Below are positions 36,893 through 45,314 of a stretch of DNA of 64,000 nucleotides, piece after piece. Position 1 is the stretch's first letter. Each line of letters starts with the position of its first letter. Position numbers and translations under genes: made by a program. The notes beneath the pieces are model-generated. The model was given only the letters and a program-made list of their open reading frames with translations. It ran no database searches and was not told the DNA's origin. Source of the DNA: Flagellimonas amphidinii (lineage in GTDB: Bacteria; Bacteroidota; Bacteroidia; Flavobacteriales; Flavobacteriaceae); NCBI RefSeq assembly GCF_013090115.1, contig NZ_JABFNN010000021.1:186001-250000 (forward strand), written 5' to 3'.

Positions 36893-38788
36893 TTATATTT
36901 TGGTTAGAATAATTCGTGAATTGTCATATTTTGCAACTTTTCTCTTAAAATCCCTATAGGAAACATAATCTTCTTTTGGGTATCTTCCTGATTTAACCAA
37001 TAGACTTCTTTTGTAAACAAGAATGCCTGGCTCCAGTTGCTCCAATACAACATCATAACTGCCAAACTTTGTTTCTATATGAATTGGTTGAATCAACGCT
37101 TCCGGTTGGTAGTCTTGTGGTAGATGAATTATAAATTCATCCTCATCTAAATATCCTCTTGATATTTCCAAATCTCTCTGTCTATTCCTACTTCTATCTG
37201 GAACTGCAAGATTTCTATTGGCAATGTTTGGAGAAAACAACAACTTTTCGTCTGTTATTGACAAATAATTTTCTACAGAAACTTCAATTTCTTCAATAAA
37301 CTCTATTTTTCTTTTGTCGTTTTTGAACTGAATCTCTCCTATAGACAAATTATTGACATAATCCCAGTAGTTCTTGTAAAATTCCTCTTGCTCCAATGTA
37401 GACTTGGAAGGCATTCTGAATTTTTGATTGTATTGGGTGCCTTTGGATAAAATGACAATCTTACCCTTGGCACTTCCATCAACATCTACAAAAAAATCTG
37501 CTTTAGTCTGTTGGTAATTTTCTTGATCTGAATACTTTTTGGTTCTCACTAACTCTCCTCCATCCGGTGTGATTTTTAACACATTGCGATTATCTGTAAA
37601 TGTTCCTAAATGGTTTACGGGGGTTATCTGACTGGTACATTCTAACCATATATCCCCACTTTCCATCGGAATATTCAAAAAAGCATGGTTCCCCTGCATG
37701 GATGTAAAATCTGCATCCATATCTCTTCTTTGTCGTCCAGCATAAAGAACAGTATAATAAGAAGGTATTCCCACAGATTTTAACAAAGCCATAGTATAGT
37801 TTGTCAATCCTTTGCAATCACCATATTTAACCCGATCCACTTCATCGGCACTTATCGGCATCCACCCTCCAATCCCCAATTGCACGCTTATATAGCGCGT
37901 GTTATCCTGTACATATTCATAAACCTTCCTTATCTTTTCAAGAGGGTCAGAGACATCCTTTACCAAAGCACCTACCTCTTCTACCGTTGCAGGATTTAGT
38001 CGATCCCTACCAACTATTAGTTTGTCATATATCCATCTTCCAAATTCTTCCCAATTTTTTGCAGCACCATCTATGCCCTCTAAATGAAATTTATCCAAAG
38101 CTATTTTAACATTGGGTGCAAATTCAGATAAGCTTGGCGATAGAGGTTCATTTTTGAAGGCCAAAAGATGAGTCCCTATGTATTGGACCTTTGTAGAAGA
38201 TAATTGCATTTCAATAGGAAAAGACTCAAAATTAGACTCTTTGTGCCTGAACGGAATTCCACATTTAACAGTAAATGAATATTCACTTTTTTCAACACTT
38301 ACCCTATAACCATCAAAAAAATTCCAAGGTGGTGAAAAAGCTGTGTTTGGCGTACTGTATTCTTTAACAAACTCTACTGTATAAGGATACTCGGTTGGTG
38401 TGTATCTCATGTACATTACACGGGAATCTGAATATAAAGTTCCACCGCTGACAGCACTTTGGTCGAAAAATCCCTTCTTTTTAATTTTTTTTATTTCCTT
38501 TCCTTGTTTATCAAAAATCTTAGCCTCTAGGGTGTTTATTTTATTTTTCTTATCATAGAATGCATATGCATGGACATATTTATCCCCCTTTTCATTCATA
38601 ACTGTAACCACTCTTTTTGAAGATACAACCATAAGGTTTTGAGCAGAAACCAATACATTCATCTGGTCTAATCTTACTACAGCATCTGCATTTTTAAGAA
38701 GTTCTTCAGGGATTGTATTGTAACTGTAATTCTGAGAAAAAGCAAAATGTAAGCTCAGAAAAAAAAAGAGCACTGTAAAAAATCGCAT
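36893..38788 (-). CDS. exported DUF3857 transglutaminase-like protein with intact Cys-His (paralogue 1)
   Basis: 631 residues, signal peptide (1-19), DUF3857 (about 40-215), transglutaminase core with Cys325 (YGDCKGL) and His368 (GNHAFL); the third position reads WLECTS, Glu383 in place of Asp. It is the only one of the three that could be catalytically active, perhaps as a peptidase or amidase rather than a cross-linker. First gene of the three-gene run. The target is unknown; extracytoplasmic location follows from the signal peptide. Confidence 0.82.
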   Translation of the reverse strand: MRFFTVLFFFLSLHFAFSQNYSYNTIPEELLKNADAVVRLDQMNVLVSAQNLMVVSSKRVVTVMNEKGDKYVHAYAFYDKKNKINTLEAKIFDKQGKEIKKIKKKGFFDQSAVSGGTLYSDSRVMYMRYTPTEYPYTVEFVKEYSTPNTAFSPPWNFFDGYRVSVEKSEYSFTVKCGIPFRHKESNFESFPIEMQLSSTKVQYIGTHLLAFKNEPLSPSLSEFAPNVKIALDKFHLEGIDGAAKNWEEFGRWIYDKLIVGRDRLNPATVEEVGALVKDVSDPLEKIRKVYEYVQDNTRYISVQLGIGGWMPISADEVDRVKYGDCKGLTNYTMALLKSVGIPSYYTVLYAGRQRRDMDADFTSMQGNHAFLNIPMESGDIWLECTSQITPVNHLGTFTDNRNVLKITPDGGELVRTKKYSDQENYQQTKADFFVDVDGSAKGKIVILSKGTQYNQKFRMPSKSTLEQEEFYKNYWDYVNNLSIGEIQFKNDKRKIEFIEEIEVSVENYLSITDEKLLFSPNIANRNLAVPDRSRNRQRDLEISRGYLDEDEFIIHLPQDYQPEALIQPIHIETKFGSYDVVLEQLEPGILVYKRSLLVKSGRYPKEDYVSYRDFKRKVAKYDNSRIILTKI

Positions 38789-38868
38789 TAAAGGAAGTTG
38801 GTTTGTTAGGTTACGCTAAAAATGATCAAATTCTTACAAACGAAGAAAACAAATTCGACAAAAAGCGC

Positions 38869-39321
38869 TTATTCCCTTTTTTTGGTATCAATTAGAATGG
38901 TCACTGGACCGTCATTCAATAAATCAACCTTCATATCTGCTCCAAAGATTCCTGTACCCACTTTCTTTCCAAGACTATCTTCAAGGGTTTGTACAAATTC
39001 TTCATAAATGGGAATAGCAATTTCTGGTTTTGAAGCTTTAATATAAGAAGGTCGATTCCCTTTTTTGGTGAGCGCATGTAAAGTAAACTGACTTACCACA
39101 ATGATATCCCCCTTCACATCCAATACGGAACGGTTCATAACTCCAGTTTCATCATTAAATATGCGAAGATTGACAACTTTTTTAGAAAGCCATTCCATAT
39201 CTTCCTTACCATCGGCATCTTCAATTCCCAACAAAATCAACAGTCCTTGATCAATAGCTGATACTATCTTGCCTTCTACTGCTACACTTGCCCTAGATAC
39301 TCTTTGAATAACTGCTTTCAT
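38869..39321 (-). CDS. dtd: D-aminoacyl-tRNA deacylase Dtd
   Basis: Removes D-amino acids mischarged on tRNA. 150 residues with the family start MKAVIQRVSRASV, the SQFTL motif (VVSQFTLHA) and the NDGPVTILIDT end that carries the conserved GP segment. It overlaps the rsgA stop by one base (TAATG). Confidence 0.97.
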   Translation of the reverse strand: MKAVIQRVSRASVAVEGKIVSAIDQGLLILLGIEDADGKEDMEWLSKKVVNLRIFNDETGVMNRSVLDVKGDIIVVSQFTLHALTKKGNRPSYIKASKPEIAIPIYEEFVQTLEDSLGKKVGTGIFGADMKVDLLNDGPVTILIDTKKRE

Positions 39322-40259
39322 TATCTTTCCCGATAAGTATTTTCTTCATCGCCGGTCACCATTTGCACATAACTACGATACCTGCTCCAAGCTATCTTAT
39401 TTTCCTCCAAAGCTTCTTTTACGGCACATTTGGGTTCATCCAAATGCAAACAGTTGTTGAACTTACATTCTGATTTTAATTCAAAAAACTCTGGAAAATA
39501 GTCTCCTATCTCATCTTTTTCCATATCCACTATACCAAAGCCTTTTATACCGGGCGTGTCTATGATCTGTGCCCCAAAAGAAAGGTCGTACATTTCGGCA
39601 AATGTAGTGGTATGTTGTCCCTGTAGGTGCTGTTCAGAAATTTTTGCTGTTTTTAGAGCCATACCTGGTTCCAATGCATTCACCAAGGTAGATTTTCCAA
39701 CACCGGAATGCCCAGAAAACATGCTGGTCTTTCCTACCATTATTTCTTTCACCAAATCCACATTTTTTCCTTCTTTGGCAGCAATTTCAATACAATGGTA
39801 GCCTATTTCTTTATAAAGATGCACCAAATAGTCGACCTCCACCATTTCATCCTCATCATAGATATCCATTTTATTGAACAAAAGCACCACGGGAATATCA
39901 TAGGCTTCAGCGGTGACCAAAAATCGATCAATAAAACTTGTGAAAGTTGTTGGATTGTTTAGGGTGATCAATAAAAATACCTGATCCAAATTAGCAGCAA
40001 TGATGTGGGTCTGCTTGGAAAGTTTCACCGACTTTCTAATAATATAGTTCTTTCTTTCCTCTATTTCCTTGATTACCCCAACAGACTCATCTCCATTCTG
40101 TTCCAAATCAAATACAACCCTATCTCCAACAGCAACGGGATTAGTGCTTTTAATTCCCTTTATACGAAATTTACCTTTTATGCGACATTCATAAAAGTCT
40201 CCTTCATCCGATTTAACGGTATACCAACTCCCCGTGGATTTATAAACAGTCCCTAGCAC
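39321..40259 (-). CDS. rsgA: small-subunit biogenesis GTPase RsgA
   Basis: Circularly permuted GTPase acting late in 30S maturation. N-terminal OB fold (1-70), then G4 FNKMD, G1 GHSGVGKSTL, G3 DTPG, and a C-terminal zinc knuckle with Cys/His (CKFNNCLHLDEPKC). 312 residues. GTG start. Divergent from the DUF4177-like pair. Confidence 0.96.
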   Translation of the reverse strand: MLGTVYKSTGSWYTVKSDEGDFYECRIKGKFRIKGIKSTNPVAVGDRVVFDLEQNGDESVGVIKEIEERKNYIIRKSVKLSKQTHIIAANLDQVFLLITLNNPTTFTSFIDRFLVTAEAYDIPVVLLFNKMDIYDEDEMVEVDYLVHLYKEIGYHCIEIAAKEGKNVDLVKEIMVGKTSMFSGHSGVGKSTLVNALEPGMALKTAKISEQHLQGQHTTTFAEMYDLSFGAQIIDTPGIKGFGIVDMEKDEIGDYFPEFFELKSECKFNNCLHLDEPKCAVKEALEENKIAWSRYRSYVQMVTGDEENTYRER

Positions 40260-40312
40260 TAATTGTTCATATTTTCACTGCAAAGAAACAATAATCCTGC
40301 TTTTTGAGCGTC

Positions 40313-40320
40313 TATCTTTG
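40313..40320 (+). promoter_or_regulatory. -7 promoter box of the first DUF4177-like gene
   Basis: TATCTTTG, an exact TAnnTTTG match, 34 nt before the ATG at 40355. It lies downstream of the longer possible start at 40304, which supports the shorter protein. Confidence 0.6.
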
Positions 40321-40354
40321 TTATAGTATTAATTATTCAATTACATCAACAATT

Positions 40355-40795
40355 ATGAAAAAAATTATTTTCATTGCGGTATTAGCATTAACCGCAACAC
40401 TTACCACCAATGCCCAAGAGTTTAAAGTTGTAACCAGTGTGGAGTCCATTGTTCCTAATGGTTTGGGTAGATCTCGAATTATAAATGCTTTGGAAGACAA
40501 AGATTATAGAGAGTACACAAGCGTACAAACAGAGGAGGACAACACAAGAAACAAATCCAAAAGAGCTGACATCCGTGTAAAGAATTTTGAAGAAACCAAA
40601 TTATTGAACTTCTTCAACTTGGGAGGAATCCGTTTTCAGAATATTGCTGCCAATGATGCATTAATCACATCCATGCTTAACGACATGTCTTCCCAAGGTT
40701 GGGAATTGGTCTTCGTAAGCAGTGCTGTAGAAAGTGAAGGTGGAAAAGGTGATGGACAAGGAATTTTTATTACCCGATACATATTCAAAAAATAA
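40355..40795 (+). CDS. secreted DUF4177-like protein, copy 1
   Basis: 146 residues from ATG 40355: a signal peptide (MKKIIFIAVLALTA, cut near TNAQ) and a mature domain starting EFKVVTSVESIVPNG and ending QGIFITRYIFKK, with the SQGWELVFV core typical of DUF4177-like small proteins. The longer frame from 40304 is rejected: its extra residues have no signal-like start and begin before the -7 box. The mature protein differs from copy 2 at only about three positions. Function unknown; exported to the periplasm or beyond. Confidence 0.75.
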   Translation: MKKIIFIAVLALTATLTTNAQEFKVVTSVESIVPNGLGRSRIINALEDKDYREYTSVQTEEDNTRNKSKRADIRVKNFEETKLLNFFNLGGIRFQNIAANDALITSMLNDMSSQGWELVFVSSAVESEGGKGDGQGIFITRYIFKK

Positions 40796-40817
40796 AATCT
40801 AACGATTTTATAATAAT

Positions 40818-40852
40818 AAAGGGGGCTTTGAGTTATCAAAGTCCTTTTTTTT
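40818..40852 (+). terminator. terminator after copy 1
   Basis: Stem AAAGGGGGCTTTG (40818-40830) with CAAAGTCCTTTT (from 40837), several G-U pairs, followed by a run of eight T. It separates the two copies, so copy 2 needs its own promoter or read-through. Confidence 0.7.
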
Positions 40853-40911
40853 ATTTCTATGCAACCCTTTCTTGGCTGAGATTGTCTTTGTGGTATAAAA
40901 GAAGAAATATC

Positions 40912-41343
40912 ATGAAGAAAATTTTAATAGTTGCATTGTTTGCAAGTTTTGGCCTAAGCGCCCAAGAATACAAAGTGGTCACCAGTGTTGAGTCCATTGT
41001 TCCTAATGGTCTGGGTAGGTCAAGAATTGTAAATGCCCTAGAGGACAAAGACTACAGAGAGTATACAAGCGTTCAAACCGAAGAAGACAACACAAGGAAT
41101 AAATCCAAAAGAGGTGATATCAGAGTGAAGAATTTCGAGGAAACCAAATTATTGAACTTCTTTAATTTGGGTGGTATCCGCTTTCAGAACATTGCTGCCA
41201 ACGATGCTTTGATCACATCCATGCTCAATGACATGTCATCCCAAGGCTGGGAACTTGTTTTTGTGAGCAGTGCCGTTGAAAGTGAAGGTGGCAAGGGTGA
41301 TGGTCAGGGAATTTTTATTACCCGCTATATTTTTAAAAAGTAG
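40912..41343 (+). CDS. secreted DUF4177-like protein, copy 2
   Basis: 143 residues from ATG 40912: signal peptide (MKKILIVALFASFG, cut near LSAQ) and a mature part almost identical to copy 1 (differences such as Phe/Tyr in E[FY]KVV, Ile/Val in SRI[IV] and Ala/Gly in KR[AG]D). A longer frame from 40828 is open but would put a basic, non-signal segment in front and overlap the terminator. Function unknown. Followed by a strong terminator. Confidence 0.75.
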   Translation: MKKILIVALFASFGLSAQEYKVVTSVESIVPNGLGRSRIVNALEDKDYREYTSVQTEEDNTRNKSKRGDIRVKNFEETKLLNFFNLGGIRFQNIAANDALITSMLNDMSSQGWELVFVSSAVESEGGKGDGQGIFITRYIFKK

Positions 41344-41365
41344 CAGGTAAAGTTGTGTCAGGTTG

Positions 41366-41396
41366 AAAAGCCCTTTGCTCGGTCAAAGGGCTTTTT
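41366..41396 (+). terminator. strong rho-independent terminator after copy 2
   Basis: Perfect stem AAAAGCCCTTTG (41366-41377) with its complement (41384-41395), six-base loop, T-run after. The A-run on the far side lets it also serve the convergent GIN-domain gene at 41410. Confidence 0.85.
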
Positions 41397-41409
41397 CTTG
41401 TCAAATATA

Positions 41410-42084
41410 TTAGTCCACTATATGGACACGTCCCCCAATAAAGGTTCTTTTATTCATGTGTTTAGGCCTACCATAAACGGTTACATCTCCGCCAGCTCTT
41501 AGGTTAATATCCACCTGTTCGGATGCAAAAACATCAGCTTCTCCTCCTGCCGAAATCTTAACATCTGTAATGGCGGTTCTTAGGTCACGGCCAGCAAAAA
41601 TTCCACCGGTATTAAGGGTAATGGACTGATTTTTTGCCAAACCAGAAGCTTCTATGATACCTCCTGTAACTGCTCGAAATTCCGCATAATCCACATCCAT
41701 TCCTATATGGATTTTTGCTCCTTCTTGTGCGCGTAGCTCAATTTTGCTTTTCTGGACCATTTCATTACAGGTAACCTGCGCGCCCTCATTGGCATCTATT
41801 ACGTTTAAATTGGTATAATAAACTTCAATTAAAGTATTCTCCCCTTGAAATTTTTTATCCAGCTGCATCCGTAATTTCAATATGCCATTTCTATTGGTCC
41901 ATTGAATATCATCAACATTCCAACCCTTGATCATAATTCTATTTTCATCAGATTGAATGAGGTTTACTTCTATCAAATCAAAAACCTTGATTTTATCAAA
42001 ATCTCCTACCTCCGTATCAATTATTCTTTGGGAAAAAATGAAAAGTGGAAGTAAAAGGATGCCTAGTGTGTATATTTTTTTCAT
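41410..42084 (-). CDS. GIN-domain (DUF2807) protein, exported
   Basis: 224 residues from ATG 42084 (preferred over an upstream one six codons earlier, since it opens a clean signal peptide MKKIYTLGILLLPLF). The body is a right-handed beta-helix-like repeat region of the head GIN/DUF2807 kind: FDKIKVFDLIEVNL, then short turns with GAQ, GAK, GGE and GGD steps. Such proteins are common and secreted in Bacteroidetes; no molecular role is established. A second GIN-type protein, a lipoprotein, is at 53.2 kb. Confidence 0.8.
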   Translation of the reverse strand: MKKIYTLGILLLPLFIFSQRIIDTEVGDFDKIKVFDLIEVNLIQSDENRIMIKGWNVDDIQWTNRNGILKLRMQLDKKFQGENTLIEVYYTNLNVIDANEGAQVTCNEMVQKSKIELRAQEGAKIHIGMDVDYAEFRAVTGGIIEASGLAKNQSITLNTGGIFAGRDLRTAITDVKISAGGEADVFASEQVDINLRAGGDVTVYGRPKHMNKRTFIGGRVHIVD

Positions 42085-42142
42085 AATTGTGTGCCTTTGC
42101 ACATAAAGAGGATACTTCTACCAAAATGTTACAGTCGGGCAT

Positions 42143-42200
42143 AAAAAAACCATTCAAAAACCTGAAATTTAATTCCAGAATCCAAGAATGGTTTCTTTTT
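42143..42200 (-). terminator. terminator of the Phe/Tyr operon
   Basis: Outer arms AAACCATTC (about 42147-42155) and GAATGGTTT (42186-42194), with an inner imperfect stem, followed on the minus strand by a run of T (complement of 42143-42149). It lies between the DAHP synthase gene and the GIN-domain gene. Confidence 0.7.
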
Positions 42201-42215
42201 GTATTAGAAAATAGC

Positions 42216-43298
42216 TTAAGCCTTGATTATCTTCTCTTGGTGGTTTATAGATTCTTGGTGAATGGCTTTAAACATTCTCAAGACAAATTCCTCACTCAAT
42301 CCTTTGGATTCTCCTTCCAGAATCATTCGTCCCAAAATCTCATTCCAACGATTGCTTTGCAATACAGCCACATTACGTTGTTTTTTAAGTTGGCCAATAG
42401 CATCGGACACTTGCATTCTGTTGCCCAATAAATCAATAAGTTCATTATCCAACTCATCTATTTGAGTACGAAGACCACTTATTTTCTTGTTGTATTCACT
42501 AGCCTCATCAGTTTCCTTTCTAATCTTCAAATCTTTCATCATTTGTACCAAACTCGCTGGGGTTACTTGTTGTGCAGCATCACTCCATGCGTTATCTGGA
42601 TCGTGATGGGTTTCAATCATTAAACCATCATAGTTCAAATCCAAAGCTGTTTGCGAAATATCAAAAACCAAATCTCTCTTACCTGAAATATGGGAAGGAT
42701 CGCAAATCAATGGCATATCTGGAAATCTGTTCTGAAATTCAATCGCCAACTGCCATTCTGGAATGTTACGGTATTTTGTTTTCTTATAGGTTGAAAACCC
42801 CCTGTGGATTGCTCCAAGTTTTGTGATTCCAGCTTTGTAAAGCCTTTCTATTCCACCCAACCATAGTGAAAGGTCTGGGTTGACTGGGTTCTTCACCAAA
42901 ACAATTTTGTCCGTTCCTTCCAATGCATCTGCAATTTCTTGCATAATGAACGGGCTTACGGTTGATCTAGCTCCAATCCATAGAAGATCCACATCATGCT
43001 CCAAAGCTAGTTTTACGTGATTGGCATTGGCTACTTCGGTGGTTGTCTTAAGACCTGTCTCCTCTTTCACCTTTTGCAACCACTTAAGTCCCAAAGCACC
43101 TACACCTTCAAAATTACCTGGTCGTGTTCTGGGTTTCCATATACCTGCACGGTAGTAATTTACATCGGTATCCTTTAAATCGTGGGCAATTTTAAGTACC
43201 TGTTCTTCGGTTTCGGCACTGCAAGGGCCTGCAATTACCAATGGATGCGCTAGGTTCATGTCATCCAACCATTTCCTCATTTCCTTATTGTTTTCCAT
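42216..43298 (-). CDS. bifunctional DAHP synthase / chorismate mutase (type II)
   Basis: 360 residues. The N-terminal two thirds (about 1-265) is a KDSA-like DAHP synthase: AGPCSAETEEQV, WKPRTRPGNFEG, WIGARSTVSPF, LVKNPVNPD, CDPSHISGKRD and ETHHDPDNAWSDA. The C-terminal about 90 residues are an AroQ-type chorismate mutase helix bundle (ISGLRTQIDELDNELIDLLGNR). One polypeptide thus does the first step of the shikimate pathway and the first step of the Phe/Tyr branch; the mutase domain probably also carries feedback sensing. Last gene of the operon that starts with pheA. Confidence 0.94.
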   Translation of the reverse strand: MENNKEMRKWLDDMNLAHPLVIAGPCSAETEEQVLKIAHDLKDTDVNYYRAGIWKPRTRPGNFEGVGALGLKWLQKVKEETGLKTTTEVANANHVKLALEHDVDLLWIGARSTVSPFIMQEIADALEGTDKIVLVKNPVNPDLSLWLGGIERLYKAGITKLGAIHRGFSTYKKTKYRNIPEWQLAIEFQNRFPDMPLICDPSHISGKRDLVFDISQTALDLNYDGLMIETHHDPDNAWSDAAQQVTPASLVQMMKDLKIRKETDEASEYNKKISGLRTQIDELDNELIDLLGNRMQVSDAIGQLKKQRNVAVLQSNRWNEILGRMILEGESKGLSEEFVLRMFKAIHQESINHQEKIIKA

Positions 43299-43307
43299 AG
43301 TTCTCTT

Positions 43308-44168
43308 CTACTTTTTTGTAAGTGGTATTCCTTTTAATATTTGTTTTATTCTATTGGTATTGTTCATTTCTTTATACACATTCTCAAAATCCTTTTCTAC
43401 TAGTAATTTTTTAAATGTTTCGAGGTTTTGGATATACTCCTCTAAAGTCTCCACAACATTGTCCCTATTTTGCTCAAAAATGGGAGTCCACATCTCAGGA
43501 GAGCTTTTTGCCAAACGAACCGTACTTTCAAAACCACTGCCCGCAAGGTCAAAAATATCACGTTCATTTTTTTCTTTTTCAATTACCGTTTTTCCCAACA
43601 TAAATGAACTGATATGTGATAAATGGGATACGTAGGCTATATGTTTGTCATGCGCATCAGGATTCATATAACGCATGTTCATTTTCATTTTTTGAAATAT
43701 TTCCAAAGCTCTTTGCTGAAGTTTGAATGCGGTTTTTTCCACTTCACAGATAATATTGGTCTTGCCTGCGTACAAACCCTCCAAAGCTGCTGATGGTCCT
43801 GAAAATTCGGTTCCCGCAATGGGATGACAAGCCATAAAGTTTCTGCGCTTGGGATGATCACTGACCGATTTACAAATCAAACTTTTTGTAGAACCAGCAT
43901 CCATTACAACAGTTTCATCCGCAACAGCATCAAGAATTTTAGGCAATTCCATCAAAAGCGCATTCACGGGAATACTCACAAACACTACATCTGCCTTGGC
44001 CAAAGATTCATAGCTTCCCTTTTCGTCAATAATATGTAGTTCCAAGGCCTCATCCAAGTGAGCTTCATTTTTATCAACCCCAACAATATGGGTGTCTGGA
44101 TATAATTGTTTTACATCCTTGGCAAAAGAACCTCCTATCAATCCAATTCCAACAACAACTACATTCAT
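43308..44168 (-). CDS. tyrA: prephenate dehydrogenase TyrA
   Basis: 286 residues. NAD-binding loop VVVGIGLIGGSFAKD at the N-terminus, central HPIAGTEFSGPSAA (catalytic His region), and a helical C-terminal dimer domain. It oxidatively decarboxylates prephenate to 4-hydroxyphenylpyruvate. No mutase or ACT domain is fused; the mutase is on the next gene. Third gene of the pheA operon. Confidence 0.95.
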   Translation of the reverse strand: MNVVVVGIGLIGGSFAKDVKQLYPDTHIVGVDKNEAHLDEALELHIIDEKGSYESLAKADVVFVSIPVNALLMELPKILDAVADETVVMDAGSTKSLICKSVSDHPKRRNFMACHPIAGTEFSGPSAALEGLYAGKTNIICEVEKTAFKLQQRALEIFQKMKMNMRYMNPDAHDKHIAYVSHLSHISSFMLGKTVIEKEKNERDIFDLAGSGFESTVRLAKSSPEMWTPIFEQNRDNVVETLEEYIQNLETFKKLLVEKDFENVYKEMNNTNRIKQILKGIPLTKK

Positions 44169-44171
44169 TGC

Positions 44172-45314
44172 TTAAAATCTTTCAATGGCTTCTATTATTT
44201 TTTCTTCTTTCACACAAAGTGAAAATCTGATATACCCTTCTCCATTGCTCCCAAAAATGGTCCCTGGTGCAATAAAGATATTTTTATCATAAAGTACTTC
44301 ATCAATAAATTCTTCTGATGGAGCAGAATTTAATGGAAGTTTACTCCAGACAAACATTCCAACCGCATTTTTATCATAGCTACACCCCAGCTTTTCCACC
44401 AATTGAAACATAAGTTCTCTTCTTGTGTTGTAAACCTCATCCAAAGCCTCAAACCATTCTGGTCCACTTTGTAAAGCAGCAACGGCACCTTTTTGAATAC
44501 CATAAAACATTCCTGAGTCCATGTTACTCTTTACCTTGAGCACAGCATTGATATATTCCTTGTTTCCCAACAACATACCAACACGCCATCCGGCCATATT
44601 AAATGTTTTGCTAAGGCTATTGAGTTCCAGCGTAGATTCTTTTGCTCCTTCTATAGATAGAATGCTGGTTGGATTATTGGAAAGCACAAAACTGTAAGGA
44701 TTATCATTGACCAATAAAATGTTATTTTCTTTGGCAAACTTCACCAAGGATTTAAGTTGCTCTTCTGTTGCCGTAGCTCCTGTAGGCATATGGGGGTAGC
44801 TCACCCACATCAACTTGACCTTGGACAAATCCAGTTGGGAAAGGGCATCCAAATCTGGAAACCATCCATTTTCAGCTTTGAGGTCATAATATAGGGGCAC
44901 CCCACCAACCAATCTGGTGACGGAAGTATAGGTTGGATAACCCGGATTGGGCAACAAAACTTTGTCTCCTTCATTTAAAAAGGCCATACTGATGTGCATG
45001 ATGCCTTCTTTAGATCCCATAAGTGGTAAAATCTCGTTTAAGGGATCCACACTAACCCTAAATTTGTTCAGGTAGAATGCAGCAATAGCATCGCGCAACT
45101 GTGGAAGTCCTTGATAACTTTGATATTGATGTGCTCCAGAATCCATTATTGCATCCCGCAACGTTTTGAGAACTTTTGGGGATGGCGCAAGATCAGGACT
45201 TCCTATACCCATATTGATAATGGGACGACCTTCATCAATAAGTCCCCTTACCTCTCTTAACTTTTTAGAGAAATAATATTCTTGAACGCTCTGTAATCTA
45301 TCTGCCGTAATCAT
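44172..45314 (-). CDS. class I/II aminotransferase, probably aromatic
   Basis: 380 residues with fold-type I PLP motifs: NMGIGSPDLAPSP, the NPGYPTYTS block, VNDNPYSFVL and the Schiff-base lysine in LNSLSKTFNMAGWRVGM, then RFSLCVKEEKI with the carboxylate-binding Arg. The operon suggests that it converts phenylpyruvate and 4-hydroxyphenylpyruvate to Phe and Tyr; by sequence alone an aspartate or LL-DAP-type substrate cannot be excluded. It overlaps the end of pheA by 4 nt. Confidence 0.9.
   Translation of the reverse strand: MITADRLQSVQEYYFSKKLREVRGLIDEGRPIINMGIGSPDLAPSPKVLKTLRDAIMDSGAHQYQSYQGLPQLRDAIAAFYLNKFRVSVDPLNEILPLMGSKEGIMHISMAFLNEGDKVLLPNPGYPTYTSVTRLVGGVPLYYDLKAENGWFPDLDALSQLDLSKVKLMWVSYPHMPTGATATEEQLKSLVKFAKENNILLVNDNPYSFVLSNNPTSILSIEGAKESTLELNSLSKTFNMAGWRVGMLLGNKEYINAVLKVKSNMDSGMFYGIQKGAVAALQSGPEWFEALDEVYNTRRELMFQLVEKLGCSYDKNAVGMFVWSKLPLNSAPSEEFIDEVLYDKNIFIAPGTIFGSNGEGYIRFSLCVKEEKIIEAIERF

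Larger units (their letters stand above)
40355..41343 (+). repeat. tandem gene duplication (two DUF4177-like copies)
   Basis: Two head-to-tail copies of about 440 bp separated by 116 bp. Over the about 122 shared mature codons I count only three amino-acid replacements but more than 50 silent base differences. Signal peptides and upstream regions are unrelated in detail. Each copy has its own terminator-like hairpin. Confidence 0.9.

Noticed and set aside
40304-40354. Upstream extension of the first DUF4177-like gene
   Set aside because: It begins before the -7 box at 40313-40320 and spoils the signal peptide that starts at 40355.
40828-40911. Upstream extension of the second DUF4177-like gene
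   Set aside because: It overlaps the terminator 40818-40852 and places a non-signal segment before a clean signal peptide at 40912.
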